64,000 nt of DNA from CAZQQU01 sp964595625 (GTDB lineage Bacteria > Bacteroidota > Bacteroidia > Flavobacteriales > Flavobacteriaceae): assembly GCA_964595625.1 (NCBI GenBank), contig CAZQQU010000006.1, positions 1 through 64,000 on the forward strand. Reading direction: 5' to 3'. The translations under genes were made by a program, and so were the position numbers. The notes beneath the pieces are model-generated. The model made no database searches. It was not told the origin of the DNA and saw only the letters and a list, made by a program, of their open reading frames with translations. This document shows, in pieces, positions 34,705 to 43,496 of this stretch. Numbering within the stretch: the first letter of the stretch is position 1; every line of letters begins with the position of its first letter.

Positions 34705-37700
34705 ATGAAGTTAAAACTATTGTTTTTGTTTAGTTGCTTACTGGCCTTGACAGGCAGTGCAAATGCTTTTGAAACCGTCTCCCATATATCTAATAATACG
34801 CTTGACAGCGAAATGAATTTCGCGACCTTGCAATGTGATGCACCAACCAACATACAGTTTAATTACGAATCGCAAATGGTAGTAGCCGAACTGAGTTGGA
34901 CGGGTGATACCCCTTCTCATGGCTGGATCGTACTGTACGGCTATGAGAATACCATAGATATTAATTGGTTTTTGAGTGACCCGCAGGGCTACGAAAATCC
35001 GGAAGCCCATATTGATTATATTAACACCAATATACATTATTTGTATATGAATATGTTTCATCCGGGTCATTACGAAATTTATGTGGTAGCCAACTGTGGA
35101 GAAGGACTGTTAGCGGCTTCGGATGCGTTTATATTTGAAATGCAGGAACGAGGCGAAGAGATTATCGACGAAGGTTGTACCACTCCGTACAATGTCTCAG
35201 GAGTACAAAATGATCCGGAAACCATAGACCTAAGTTGGGAGCCCAACGACGGTGGACTATATCAAATAGCATGGGGACCTTTCGGTCTTGAAATGAACGA
35301 ATCTTTTTTTGACGATCCTCAAACCGGTTCGGTTATTGTTTCCGAAAACCCCTATCACTTACGATTTCCTAAACCCGGAGCTCAAGAACCCCATAGTGTA
35401 TTTATTCGAAAATATTGTGGGGATCATGTATTTAGTAATTGGGTTATACCTGAATGCCACCCGCCCTCCAATTTACAAAGTGAAATGACCGAAACCGAGG
35501 TGATTTTAACTTGGGAACCTGCCGGAGATGAATTTGCTTGGCAATTGGTTTACGCTCCAGCTGGATTCGACCCAGACGATTTAGGAAACCCAGAATTGAC
35601 TCTTTTTAATATCTATGATAATCCCATTCAAACATTAACACTCTTGAATATACCTCAAGGAGTTAATTTTGAATTTTACGTCCGTACCAATTGCTCCGGC
35701 AATGACTTTAGCCCGTGGGCCGGACCGGGCACTTTTGAAACCGAATTTTTACCCTGTAATCCACCTGAAAACACGCTGGTTAGTCATGCGACGCCCTATA
35801 GCGCGGATATCAAGTGGACTGCGGCCAGTGGAGAAAATGAGTGGGATGTACTGTATGGTCCAGCTCCTTTGGACGTGAATGAAGCACTGGTAGTCCATGT
35901 CACTGGTACTTCTAAAACTATACTTACTGGATTGACTCCCGATACGGACTACGAGGTGTTTGTGGTAGCCAAATGCCCGAGTGGCGCTACCGCTGATGGT
36001 GAATGGATGTCGTTTACCACCATCGAGGAAGATATATATTGCTTTCCGTATTTCCTCAACGGTTGTGTGTACGGTGCCTTAGATCATCTTATTCTAGATG
36101 GAGAAAATAACACCCGTATTTATGACATCAATACCGGATGCACCGACAGTAATTATTATTTTAATACTGAAGAAACTGCAGAATTAGCTCCTGGTAATCA
36201 ATATTTTGTACGAATAGATGATGGTAATTTTCCTATTTCAGGTCATCGATTGGCAATTTGGATAGATTTTAACGATGATGGCGTCTTTGATGAATCAGAA
36301 CGAGTAGGATACGGTCCGATCAGTTCTGCGGGTTTTACAAATATTTATTTTGAAATTCCAGAAGCGGCTCCCGCAGGAGCACACCGTATGCGAGTAATGT
36401 TAGGTTTTACTGCTTATGCCGAACAATTAAATCCCTGTAATGAGGGACCTGTTACCACTAACGGTGAAGTACACGATTATATTATTCAAATACTTGATTT
36501 AGAGGAATGTAACGAGGTGTCAGCTGGAACGGTGATTCAGGATTTTCAAATTTGTGCGGGACAAGGATTTGCTATTTCTACAGAAGGAGCCTCAGCACCT
36601 GCTGAACATTTGATACGTGGATGGCAATCATCACCCGCCAATCAAAACAATTGGACTCATTTAACCGATGGAATGCTTCCTACTACCTACGTGTATGATG
36701 GAATTCAACAAGCAACCGATTATAGGTATGTAGTTAGTTGTACATTAAGTGGTCAGGAATCCATTTCAAATATACTACGGGTTACTATGTCCAACCTTTG
36801 TTATTGTCAACCCGAATCTACGTGTTCAGGGCCCGGTGGATTACAAATTAACCATGTAGTATTAGTTGGAGAAACAGTGCTTTTGGATAATGAAAGTGGA
36901 TGTGGTGGAAATGGCTACAGTGATTATACTATTCGGTTTGCACCGGATTTGAAACAGGAAGAAACTTATACTTTAAATATTACTGCCAATAATGCCAATT
37001 TAAACGACGATAAAATCAAAGCCTGGATAGATTATAACGACAATAAAATATTTGATGAAAACGAGGTTATTATGGATTTTCCAGGCGGATTGCCCGGATA
37101 TACCGTAACTTCCAATTTCACCATTCCGGCAGAGGTACCACCCGGTCTCTATCGTATGCGTGTGCGTATCGGTTGGTGGGGATCTCCTACTTTGCAGGGG
37201 TGTTCGCCCTTAGGATGGGGAGAAACTGAAGATTATCTAATTGAAGTAATACCCGGTGAAAATTATCAAGTGTGTGTAGACCCTTCCGAAATCGTAGTAG
37301 AACAAGAGGAGGATCCCACCATTGCTCAAGTGAGTTGGACAGCCGAAGGAGAGGAAAATCAATGGCAGGTAGTTTATGGCCCCACCGGTTTTAATCCGGA
37401 GGAAGGAGATCCTTTGGAGATCAATGGCGAGCCCACCACGTTACTTACCAATTTAGAACCCGAAACTACGTATGATGTATATGTTCGAGCTGTTTGTGAT
37501 ACTGATTTATTCAGTGACTGGTTGGGGCCAAAAACCTTTACTACCGGAAGCTTATCACTTGAAAACAACCTATGGAACTCTCTAAGTTACTATCCGGTTC
37601 CTGTTGAAAATATATTGTATTTACAAGCTATGACACCTATTGATGAAGTGAAAGTGTACGGTGTGTCGGGTCGACTTTTAATACATTTAATTCCAGGTAC

Positions 37701-37803
37701 TAACGATTTGGAACTAGATATAGAGGCACTGGGTTCTGGAATTTACTTTATGGAAGTTAACATCCAAGGCAATTCCAAAATTTTAAAAATCATTAAAAAT
37801 TAA
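34705..37803 (+). CDS. Large secreted fibronectin-III/GEVED protein with T9SS sorting domain
   Basis: About 1032 residues from the ATG at 34705 (MKLKLLFLFSCLLALTGSANA, signal peptide). Several fibronectin type III modules (about 40-450) show ITWE/LSWE-type starts and TYDVYVRA-type ends. Two GEVED domains (around 480-620 and 730-870) carry IWIDFNDDGVFDESERV and AWIDYNDNKIFDENEV, which look calcium binding. Another FN3 module and a T9SS C-terminal domain (YYPVPVENILYLQ...) end the protein. The conserved repeat of ASP/ASN-rich metal loops and FN3 suggests a surface adhesin or carbohydrate-binding protein. No catalytic domain seen. A strong terminator follows. Confidence 0.85.
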   Translation: MKLKLLFLFSCLLALTGSANAFETVSHISNNTLDSEMNFATLQCDAPTNIQFNYESQMVVAELSWTGDTPSHGWIVLYGYENTIDINWFLSDPQGYENPEAHIDYINTNIHYLYMNMFHPGHYEIYVVANCGEGLLAASDAFIFEMQERGEEIIDEGCTTPYNVSGVQNDPETIDLSWEPNDGGLYQIAWGPFGLEMNESFFDDPQTGSVIVSENPYHLRFPKPGAQEPHSVFIRKYCGDHVFSNWVIPECHPPSNLQSEMTETEVILTWEPAGDEFAWQLVYAPAGFDPDDLGNPELTLFNIYDNPIQTLTLLNIPQGVNFEFYVRTNCSGNDFSPWAGPGTFETEFLPCNPPENTLVSHATPYSADIKWTAASGENEWDVLYGPAPLDVNEALVVHVTGTSKTILTGLTPDTDYEVFVVAKCPSGATADGEWMSFTTIEEDIYCFPYFLNGCVYGALDHLILDGENNTRIYDINTGCTDSNYYFNTEETAELAPGNQYFVRIDDGNFPISGHRLAIWIDFNDDGVFDESERVGYGPISSAGFTNIYFEIPEAAPAGAHRMRVMLGFTAYAEQLNPCNEGPVTTNGEVHDYIIQILDLEECNEVSAGTVIQDFQICAGQGFAISTEGASAPAEHLIRGWQSSPANQNNWTHLTDGMLPTTYVYDGIQQATDYRYVVSCTLSGQESISNILRVTMSNLCYCQPESTCSGPGGLQINHVVLVGETVLLDNESGCGGNGYSDYTIRFAPDLKQEETYTLNITANNANLNDDKIKAWIDYNDNKIFDENEVIMDFPGGLPGYTVTSNFTIPAEVPPGLYRMRVRIGWWGSPTLQGCSPLGWGETEDYLIEVIPGENYQVCVDPSEIVVEQEEDPTIAQVSWTAEGEENQWQVVYGPTGFNPEEGDPLEINGEPTTLLTNLEPETTYDVYVRAVCDTDLFSDWLGPKTFTTGSLSLENNLWNSLSYYPVPVENILYLQAMTPIDEVKVYGVSGRLLIHLIPGTNDLELDIEALGSGIYFMEVNIQGNSKILKIIKN

Positions 37804-37827
37804 AACTGAAACCGACCATTTTTAAAG

Positions 37828-37860
37828 AAGACTTCACCTTCGGGTGAGGTCTTTTTTTTT
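37828..37860 (+). terminator. Intrinsic terminator after the FN3/GEVED gene
   Basis: 11-bp stem AAGACTTCACC/GGTGAGGTCTT with one G:T pair and a stable TTCG tetraloop, then nine T. Confidence 0.9.
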
Positions 37861-37958
37861 GCAACCCTACCCTTTGATTGTAGTGATGTATAAGGAAGTG
37901 GAATTTTTTTTTTAATAAGTAATTTGTTACCCATTGCATTAGGACTTGCGAATAACAA

Positions 37959-37966
37959 TATCTTTG
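37959..37966 (+). promoter_or_regulatory. -7 promoter box of the CvfB-like gene
   Basis: TATCTTTG, exact consensus, ending 4 bases before the ATG at 37971. The transcript would start at or next to the start codon, suggesting a leaderless message. Confidence 0.5.
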
Positions 37967-37970
37967 CAGT

Positions 37971-38804
37971 ATGATACAATTAGGTGAATACAATCAATTA
38001 ATTATTATTCGCGAAAGCGAACATGGCCTGTATTTAGGAGATGAAGCGGGAAATGAGGTGTTACTACCCCAGAAATACGCCCCCGAAGTTTTTAAAATAT
38101 GGGATCCTATCGAGGTATTTGTGTATTTAGATCACGAAGAACGGCCGGTAGCAACTACATTACAGCCTTTTGTGACTCTCAATCAGTTTGCCTATTTGCG
38201 CTGTGCAGATACCACTCCATTAGGAGCCTTTATGGATTGGGGTTTAGAAAAACAACTTTTTGTTCCTTTCCGTGAACAAGCCCGCCCCATGAAAAAAGGG
38301 AGTTGGTATATCATCTATATGTACTTGGATGAAAAATCGGGTCGTTTGGTGGGTTCTAGTAAAACCCGAAGATTTCTATCCAATGAAAACCATACACTTA
38401 AAAAATTTGACTCCGTAGAAGTCTTGGTCACACACCTGTCAGATCAAGGTGCTAATGTGATTATTAATGGCAAGCATGAAGGATTGATTCATCGGGCTAC
38501 AATTTTTGAAGATATTCGTACCGGCGACCGATTACAGGCGTATATCAAAAAAGTGCGTTCCGACAACAAAATCGATGTCACTATACAGCCCGAAGGTTTT
38601 AAGAGCCTAGAACCCAATGCATCATATATCCTTAACGAATTAGAGGTGGCCGGTGGATTCTTACCTTTACATGACAAAACTCCGCCGGAAGAAATTAAAA
38701 ATCAGTTGGGTCTTAGTAAAAAATTGTTTAAAAAAGCCATAGGAGTGTTGTTTAAGGAGAAAAAAATCGTGATTAAAGAAGATGGCATAGAATTAGTAAA
38801 ATAA
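37971..38804 (+). CDS. CvfB-like S1 RNA-binding protein
   Basis: 277 residues. Homologous in outline to CvfB/YitL: consecutive S1-type OB-fold domains (about 1-60, 65-130, 140-210; for example GAFMDWGLEKQLFVPFREQ and DQGANVIINGKHEGLIHRAT) and a C-terminal winged helix (about 215-277, IKNQLGLSKKLFKKAIGVLF). CvfB proteins bind RNA and affect virulence-factor or translation-related expression in Gram-positive bacteria; in Bacteroidota the role is not known. It is monocistronic, ahead of the glnN regulatory region. Confidence 0.88.
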   Translation: MIQLGEYNQLIIIRESEHGLYLGDEAGNEVLLPQKYAPEVFKIWDPIEVFVYLDHEERPVATTLQPFVTLNQFAYLRCADTTPLGAFMDWGLEKQLFVPFREQARPMKKGSWYIIYMYLDEKSGRLVGSSKTRRFLSNENHTLKKFDSVEVLVTHLSDQGANVIINGKHEGLIHRATIFEDIRTGDRLQAYIKKVRSDNKIDVTIQPEGFKSLEPNASYILNELEVAGGFLPLHDKTPPEEIKNQLGLSKKLFKKAIGVLFKEKKIVIKEDGIELVK

Positions 38805-38820
38805 AGTATTGGTATGGTTA

Positions 38821-38909
38821 TTTAGGGGGTGTGAATCAATTAAAATTAATTTTTTTGAAAAATACCCCTAAATTTTAGGGGGTGTGTAATAAAAAATCAA
38901 TTATTTTTG
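38821..38909 (+). promoter_or_regulatory. glnN promoter with repeated and palindromic candidate operator
   Basis: The 13-mer TTTAGGGGGTGTG occurs at 38821-38833 and again exactly at 38874-38886. The second copy forms half of the palindrome CCCCTAAA-T-TTTAGGGG (38865-38881). A perfect -7 box, TATTTTTG (38902-38909), follows 15-20 bases later. The palindrome therefore covers the -33 to -15 zone, a classic place for a repressor or activator. Regulator unknown. Confidence 0.6.
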
Positions 38910-38934
38910 TGCCATATATAAAAAAACACACTCC

Positions 38935-41121
38935 ATGGCAACACTTCGATTTCAAGCTGTTTTAGAAAGTTTAAACCGCAAGTCGGTAGAGGTTATTGAA
39001 GAGCAAAGACGCTCTGAGCTTTTCGGCAAGAACGTTTTTAACGAACACGCAATGCGTCAGCATTTGACCAAAGAGGCTTTTTTAGCTATTAAAAATGCCA
39101 TTGATTATGGCGTTAAAATTCCTCGAGATATGGCCGACCATATTTCTAACGGAATGAAAGAATGGGCTATTTCACGGGGAGCTACCCACTATACCCATTG
39201 GTTTCAGCCACTTACCGGTACTACCGCCGAAAAACACGATTCCTTTTTTGAAATTACTACGTCGGGTACAGCGCTCGAAAAATTTGGGGGCGGGCAGTTA
39301 GTTCAGCAAGAACCCGATGCGTCGAGTTTTCCCAATGGAGGCATCAGAAATACTTTTGAAGCTCGAGGCTATACGGCTTGGGATCCCACTTCACCGGCGT
39401 TTATCATTGGTTCTACCTTATGTATACCTACTGTTTTTGTGGCGTATACCGGAGAGGCTTTGGATTATAAAACACCTTTACTTAGAGCACTTACCGCCGT
39501 GGACGAAGCTGCTACCGCTGTAGCAAAATATTTTGATAAAAATGTAACCAAAGTACAAGCTACTTTGGGATGGGAACAAGAATATTTTTTAATCGACTCG
39601 GCCTTAGCGGCCTCTCGACCCGATATTGTTTTGGCCGGAAGAACCCTCTTGGGACATTCTTCGGCTAAAGGACAACAATTAGAAGACCACTATTTTGGAT
39701 CCATCCCCACACGTGTCTTAAATTATATGCGTGAATTAGAAATGAAATGTATGCTGTTAGGTATTCCCGTAAAAACCCGACACAACGAGGTTGCACCCAA
39801 TCAATTTGAATTGGCTCCTATTTTTGAAGAAACCAATTTGGCTGTTGATCATAACTCCTTGTTGATGGATGTGATGAATAAAGTAGCAGAACGACATAAT
39901 TTTAGAGTTCTTTTTCACGAAAAACCTTTTATGGGTGTTAATGGCTCCGGAAAACACAACAACTGGTCGTTGGCTACCGATACCGGTGTCAATTTATTGA
40001 GTCCCGGTACCACACCTATGGCCAACTTACAGTTTTTGACTTTCTTTATCAATACTATAAAAGCTGTAGATACCTACGAGGCTTTGTTACGGGCTAGTAT
40101 TGCCAGTGCCAGTAATGACCATCGGTTAGGTGCCAATGAAGCTCCACCCGCAATTGTATCTATATTTATAGGACAAGAACTTACTAAGGTGTTAAACAAT
40201 TTGGAAACGGTCACTAAAGGAAAATTATCTCCCGAAGAGAAAACCGATTTAAAATTAAACGTCGTAGGTAAAATTCCCGAAATTCTTCTAGACAATACCG
40301 ACAGAAATCGTACCTCACCTTTTGCCTTTACAGGAAATAAATTTGAATTCAGAGCCGTTGGTTCAAAAGCTAATTGTGCCAACCCGATGACTGTTCTAAA
40401 TACCATCGTCGCCAAACAACTGAAAGATTTTAAAAATTCAGTGGACGAATTGATCGAAAAAAAGAACATGAAAAAGGACGATGCCATCTTTAATGTGTTG
40501 CGCGAGTATATCAAAGATTCCAAACGCATACTTTTTGAAGGTGATGGGTATGGAGAAGCTTGGGAAAAAGAAGCGGCTAAACGAAAACTCAGTAATAACA
40601 AAACCACCCCGGAAGCTTTAAAAGAACGGATTTCACCCAAAACGATCCAATTGTTTGAAGAAATGGGTGTTATGACTCAAACTGAGGTGAAGGCTCGATA
40701 TGAAATTGAGGTAGAGGAATATACCAAACGAATCCAAATTGAAGGTCGAATTTTAGGGGATATTGCTCGAAATCATGTTATACCTACGGCTATTAAGTAC
40801 CAAAATATATTGGTAAATAATGTGCGAGGTCTCAAAGAAATCTATGAAGGAAAATTCAAAGAAATGGCGGGTCAACAGTTAGAGATTATTGAAAAAATTA
40901 GTTCGCATATTGAAAAAATTAACCAGGCTGTCACTGAAATGACCGAAGAACGTAAAAAAGCCAATCAGTTAGATGATTACGAAAAAGCGGCCGAGGCATA
41001 CTGTTTTCAAGTGAAACCCTATTTTGATGTGATTCGTTATCACTGTGATAAACTTGAAATATTGGTTGATGATGAATTGTGGCCGTTGACTAAATATCGC
41101 GAATTGTTATTTACTCGATAG
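38935..41121 (+). CDS. glnN: Glutamine synthetase, type III
   Basis: 728 residues; ATP-dependent condensation of ammonia and glutamate in the cytoplasm. The length and the N-terminal segment (FGKNVFNEHAMRQHLTKEAF) are specific to GSIII, found in Bacteroidota and some cyanobacteria. The catalytic beta-grasp and barrel motifs include FHEKPFMGVNGSGKHNNWS and GSKANCANPMTVLNTIV; the last 130 residues form the GSIII-specific helical tail. It is monocistronic behind a strongly patterned promoter (38821-38909), so nitrogen-responsive control is likely, by inference. A terminator follows. Confidence 0.97.
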   Translation: MATLRFQAVLESLNRKSVEVIEEQRRSELFGKNVFNEHAMRQHLTKEAFLAIKNAIDYGVKIPRDMADHISNGMKEWAISRGATHYTHWFQPLTGTTAEKHDSFFEITTSGTALEKFGGGQLVQQEPDASSFPNGGIRNTFEARGYTAWDPTSPAFIIGSTLCIPTVFVAYTGEALDYKTPLLRALTAVDEAATAVAKYFDKNVTKVQATLGWEQEYFLIDSALAASRPDIVLAGRTLLGHSSAKGQQLEDHYFGSIPTRVLNYMRELEMKCMLLGIPVKTRHNEVAPNQFELAPIFEETNLAVDHNSLLMDVMNKVAERHNFRVLFHEKPFMGVNGSGKHNNWSLATDTGVNLLSPGTTPMANLQFLTFFINTIKAVDTYEALLRASIASASNDHRLGANEAPPAIVSIFIGQELTKVLNNLETVTKGKLSPEEKTDLKLNVVGKIPEILLDNTDRNRTSPFAFTGNKFEFRAVGSKANCANPMTVLNTIVAKQLKDFKNSVDELIEKKNMKKDDAIFNVLREYIKDSKRILFEGDGYGEAWEKEAAKRKLSNNKTTPEALKERISPKTIQLFEEMGVMTQTEVKARYEIEVEEYTKRIQIEGRILGDIARNHVIPTAIKYQNILVNNVRGLKEIYEGKFKEMAGQQLEIIEKISSHIEKINQAVTEMTEERKKANQLDDYEKAAEAYCFQVKPYFDVIRYHCDKLEILVDDELWPLTKYRELLFTR

Positions 41122-41199
41122 TCAATTAATACATTTTAACAAAGTTTATTTGGCGCAAAAAAAACATCGGCCAAATAGAATGAAGTTTTAGGGAAAGGC

Positions 41200-41228
41200 A
41201 AAAAAACCATTAAATACAAGGTTTTTTT
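41200..41228 (+). terminator. Terminator 1 after glnN
   Basis: AAAAAAACC (41200-41208) pairs with GGTTTTTTT (41220-41228), 11-base loop, T-rich end. Confidence 0.65.
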
Positions 41229-41281
41229 GTCTTTTTCCTAATTTTTGTAGTGTATTACTTTATTATTAAAAAATATTTCAT

Positions 41282-41310
41282 ACAGGATTTTTCCTGTTTT
41301 TTATTTTTTT
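41282..41310 (+). terminator. Terminator 2 after glnN
   Basis: ACAGGA (41282-41287) pairs with TCCTGT (41292-41297) around TTTT, then a T-rich tract. Two terminators in tandem insulate the curli island from glnN. Confidence 0.65.
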
Positions 41311-41586
41311 TCTTGTAAGATAGAAATTTATGTCTAAATTTGCTACTGACAATTCTCCCTTAATTATTTCTGTACATTATGTTTTTTAACATTATACCTT
41401 CGGGTTTATTTAGTTAAAATAATTTTATTATCTGGTACAGACAAGCATCTATTTACTCAATAACTAATACCGCTTACAAACATACCAAGTAGGGTGTCAG
41501 GTAATGTAAGTTTTGAAGGTGTTGTTTTTTGATCTTTGAAAAAAATTATTGCAACAACTATATAATCATTAACCAATTTAATTGAA
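41311..41586 (+). other. Leader region of the curli island
   Basis: Together with the terminators this completes the gene-free stretch 41122-41586. It is AT-rich with no convincing ORF. GATCTTTG near 41531-41538 is a one-base variant of the TAnnTTTG -7 box, about 50 bases upstream of the first curlin gene, and the shared leader motif begins at 41568. The main promoter of the island is probably here. Confidence 0.4.
41568..41583 (+). promoter_or_regulatory. Curlin leader motif, copy 1
   Basis: ATTAACCAATTTAATT, ending 3 bases before the ATG of the first curlin gene. The core TTAACCAATTTAA recurs before all four curlin genes, so it is a shared 5' untranslated element rather than chance. Confidence 0.65.
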
Positions 41587-42234
41587 ATGAATGCAATTTT
41601 AATTTTTGCAATGCTATTAATGGGAGGAATGGCATTCGCACAGTTTAACATCAGTAAGTTATTACAAGAAGAAGACGGACATTTTTCTTCAGTCTTACAT
41701 AGCGGATTGACTAACGATTCGTTTGAACTACAACAAGGGGGGGGCAATGAGTCTGACGTGACTCCTAGTGGAACTTCCACCGATTCCGACACTTTTCAAA
41801 AAGGGGACGGTGGTCTTTCGGTGACCGATCAAGTCGGTACCGCTAACTTCTCTTTGGTAAAACAAGCTTATAATTATAGGGAATGGGGTTTCCCTAATAG
41901 GAGTTATATAAACCACCCCGAAACCGCTAATCAATCTTCCGTAAACCAAACCAGTACTATATTTTCTGACTTTAACTATTCTTTTGTAAGTCAGTTAGGT
42001 GACTTCCATGTAGCTTCAAATCAACCGTGGAGCGATGAGAAATTTTCAGATGTCAATCAAACCGGTGACGATAACCACAACAAGGTAAGCCAATCAGATT
42101 TTATACAAATGGCTGAAGTTAATCGAGCAGGTCTGATAAACACCCGATGGGTTATCCTAAGAGGTAATAATTACGGGAGTTTGCTAAATCAACAGGGTAA
42201 TAATTTTAATTCAATCGTTATACAAAGTACATAA
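41587..42234 (+). CDS. Divergent curlin-repeat protein (first of four)
   Basis: 215 residues: signal peptide (MNAILIFAMLLMGGMAFA), then recognisable but degenerate curlin units (SVLHSGLTNDSFELQQ, SDVNQTGDDNHNKVSQ), ending GSLLNQQGNNFNSIVIQST, a worn version of the C-terminal cap shared with the next three proteins. The middle contains irregular aromatic and proline-bearing stretches (REWGFPNRSYINHPE) that would break a regular beta-solenoid. It is half the size of its neighbours and may be a minor or capping amyloid subunit, or a decaying paralogue. A G8 tract at 41737-41744 lies in the coding region. No cysteine. Confidence 0.8.
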   Translation: MNAILIFAMLLMGGMAFAQFNISKLLQEEDGHFSSVLHSGLTNDSFELQQGGGNESDVTPSGTSTDSDTFQKGDGGLSVTDQVGTANFSLVKQAYNYREWGFPNRSYINHPETANQSSVNQTSTIFSDFNYSFVSQLGDFHVASNQPWSDEKFSDVNQTGDDNHNKVSQSDFIQMAEVNRAGLINTRWVILRGNNYGSLLNQQGNNFNSIVIQST

Positions 42235-42239
42235 ACTAA

Positions 42240-42273
42240 AGATTGCTGCGGAATGTCACAGCAATCTTTTTTA
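42240..42273 (+). terminator. Hairpin after first curlin gene
   Basis: Perfect 9-bp stem AGATTGCTG/CAGCAATCT with a 10-base loop, followed by six T. Good intrinsic terminator or attenuator; only 55 bases remain to the next ATG. Confidence 0.75.
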
Positions 42274-42303
42274 ATAATATACTGGGAATAGTTCTTAGTA
42301 ATC

Positions 42304-42320
42304 ATTAACCAATTTAAATT
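42304..42320 (+). promoter_or_regulatory. Curlin leader motif, copy 2
   Basis: ATTAACCAATTTAAATT, 9 bases before the ATG of the second curlin gene. Confidence 0.65.
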
Positions 42321-42328
42321 AATTAATT

Positions 42329-43414
42329 ATGAAAAAACAAGTATTGACCTTAGCAGCGTTATTTCTGGGAGTTATAGCGTTTGCGCAATTTAACACCAGC
42401 GAGGTGTATCAAGAAGGAAATTTAAATTCATCTTCTGTTTCGCAATCAGGACTAGACAATGACTCTTATGTAGAGCAAATTGGAAACGACAACGATTCTG
42501 ATGTATCTCAGTCAGGTACAACTAACGAATCTGTGGTATGGCAATCAGCCACTTGGAAAGCTGAAGCTAACAACAATGATAATACCGTTAGCCAGTCTGG
42601 AACTTCAAACGACTCTTTTGTTTGGCAAGACGGTGATGGTCACACGAGTACTGTAGCCCAGTCCGGCACCACTAACAATTCGTATGTTGACCAGTATGGT
42701 ACCGGAAGCACCAGTACGGTATCTCAAATCGGTACCTCTAATGAATCTTATGTTTTTCAAGGATATTTAGGGTATAACCACACCAGCACTGTAAATCAGG
42801 ACGGAATCGAAAACTATTCTATGGTTGAACAACTTGGCGATGGACACAATTCAACTGTTGTCCAAAGCGGTACAACTAACCAAAGTGATGTTTTCCAAAC
42901 TGGAAATGGAAGTACATCTATTGTAGATCAAGGTGGATTAACCAACGATTCTGATGTTGATCAAATCGGTAACGGTAACTATTCTTTTGTTTTACAAGGT
43001 TATTATGGAGAGTTTAATGAAAGCACTGTTTGGCAAAACGGAAACAGTAACAGCTCTTTTGTTGACCAATGGGGTGATTCAAACATGAGTGATGTTAACC
43101 AAAACGGTAATGGAAATACTTCTGAAGTGTATCAAGGTTACGTAGGAGATTTTAACGAAAGTTGGGTTGATCAAGACGGAAATGGAAACACTTCTTATGT
43201 TGCCCAAGCCGGTGACGACAACTACTCTGAAGTAACTCAAGATGGAAATGGAAACGGAAGCAATACACAACAACTTGGTTTTGATCATTTCTCTGATGTG
43301 AATCAACTAGGTAACGGAAACATGAGTTCAGTGAACCAATCCGGTAACAGCCACTGGAGTTTAGTAAATCAAATCGGTAACGGAAACAATTCAACTGTTA
43401 CCCAATCTAATTAA
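42329..43414 (+). CDS. csgA: Curlin-repeat major amyloid subunit (second)
   Basis: 361 residues. Signal peptide MKKQVLTLAALFLGVIAFA, then about 30 tandem units of roughly 11 residues with the pattern G-x-x-N-x-S-x-V-x-Q-x (GNDNDSDVSQS, GTTNESVVWQS). This is the curlin S...Q.G..N...Q signature, so each pair of units should form one rung of a cross-beta solenoid. Three units contain a longer loop (QGYLGYNH, QGYYGEFN, QGYVGDFN). It is Asn-, Asp- and Ser-rich, strongly acidic and without cysteine, and two to three times longer than E. coli CsgA. C-terminal cap HWSLVNQIGNGNNSTVTQSN. It would be exported by CsgG. Confidence 0.92.
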   Translation: MKKQVLTLAALFLGVIAFAQFNTSEVYQEGNLNSSSVSQSGLDNDSYVEQIGNDNDSDVSQSGTTNESVVWQSATWKAEANNNDNTVSQSGTSNDSFVWQDGDGHTSTVAQSGTTNNSYVDQYGTGSTSTVSQIGTSNESYVFQGYLGYNHTSTVNQDGIENYSMVEQLGDGHNSTVVQSGTTNQSDVFQTGNGSTSIVDQGGLTNDSDVDQIGNGNYSFVLQGYYGEFNESTVWQNGNSNSSFVDQWGDSNMSDVNQNGNGNTSEVYQGYVGDFNESWVDQDGNGNTSYVAQAGDDNYSEVTQDGNGNGSNTQQLGFDHFSDVNQLGNGNMSSVNQSGNSHWSLVNQIGNGNNSTVTQSN

Positions 43415-43421
43415 TATTTTG

Positions 43422-43455
43422 TCGGGGTCGGCCTGGGCTAGACCCCGATTTAATA
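43422..43455 (+). terminator. Hairpin after second curlin gene
   Basis: 8-bp stem TCGGGGTC/GACCCCGA with 11-base loop; only a poor T tract follows, so termination would be partial at best. Confidence 0.55.
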
Positions 43456-43474
43456 TATTTTTAATTTATTTTTT

Positions 43475-43489
43475 TTAACCAATTTAATT
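43475..43489 (+). promoter_or_regulatory. Curlin leader motif, copy 3
   Basis: TTAACCAATTTAATT, 7 bases before the ATG of the third curlin gene. Confidence 0.65.
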
Positions 43490-43496
43490 TTTTACA

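Noticed and set aside
40074..40640. Long open frame (188 codons) on the minus strand inside glnN
   Set aside because: It lies fully inside a certain glutamine synthetase gene, its translation has no known motif, and it follows from codon bias of the true gene.
43079..43394. Minus-strand open frames with Ile/Val-rich translations inside the curlin genes (also near 45709-46185)
   Set aside because: They are reverse reading of the N/D/S/Q-rich repeats, have no start context, and repeat in each curlin gene.
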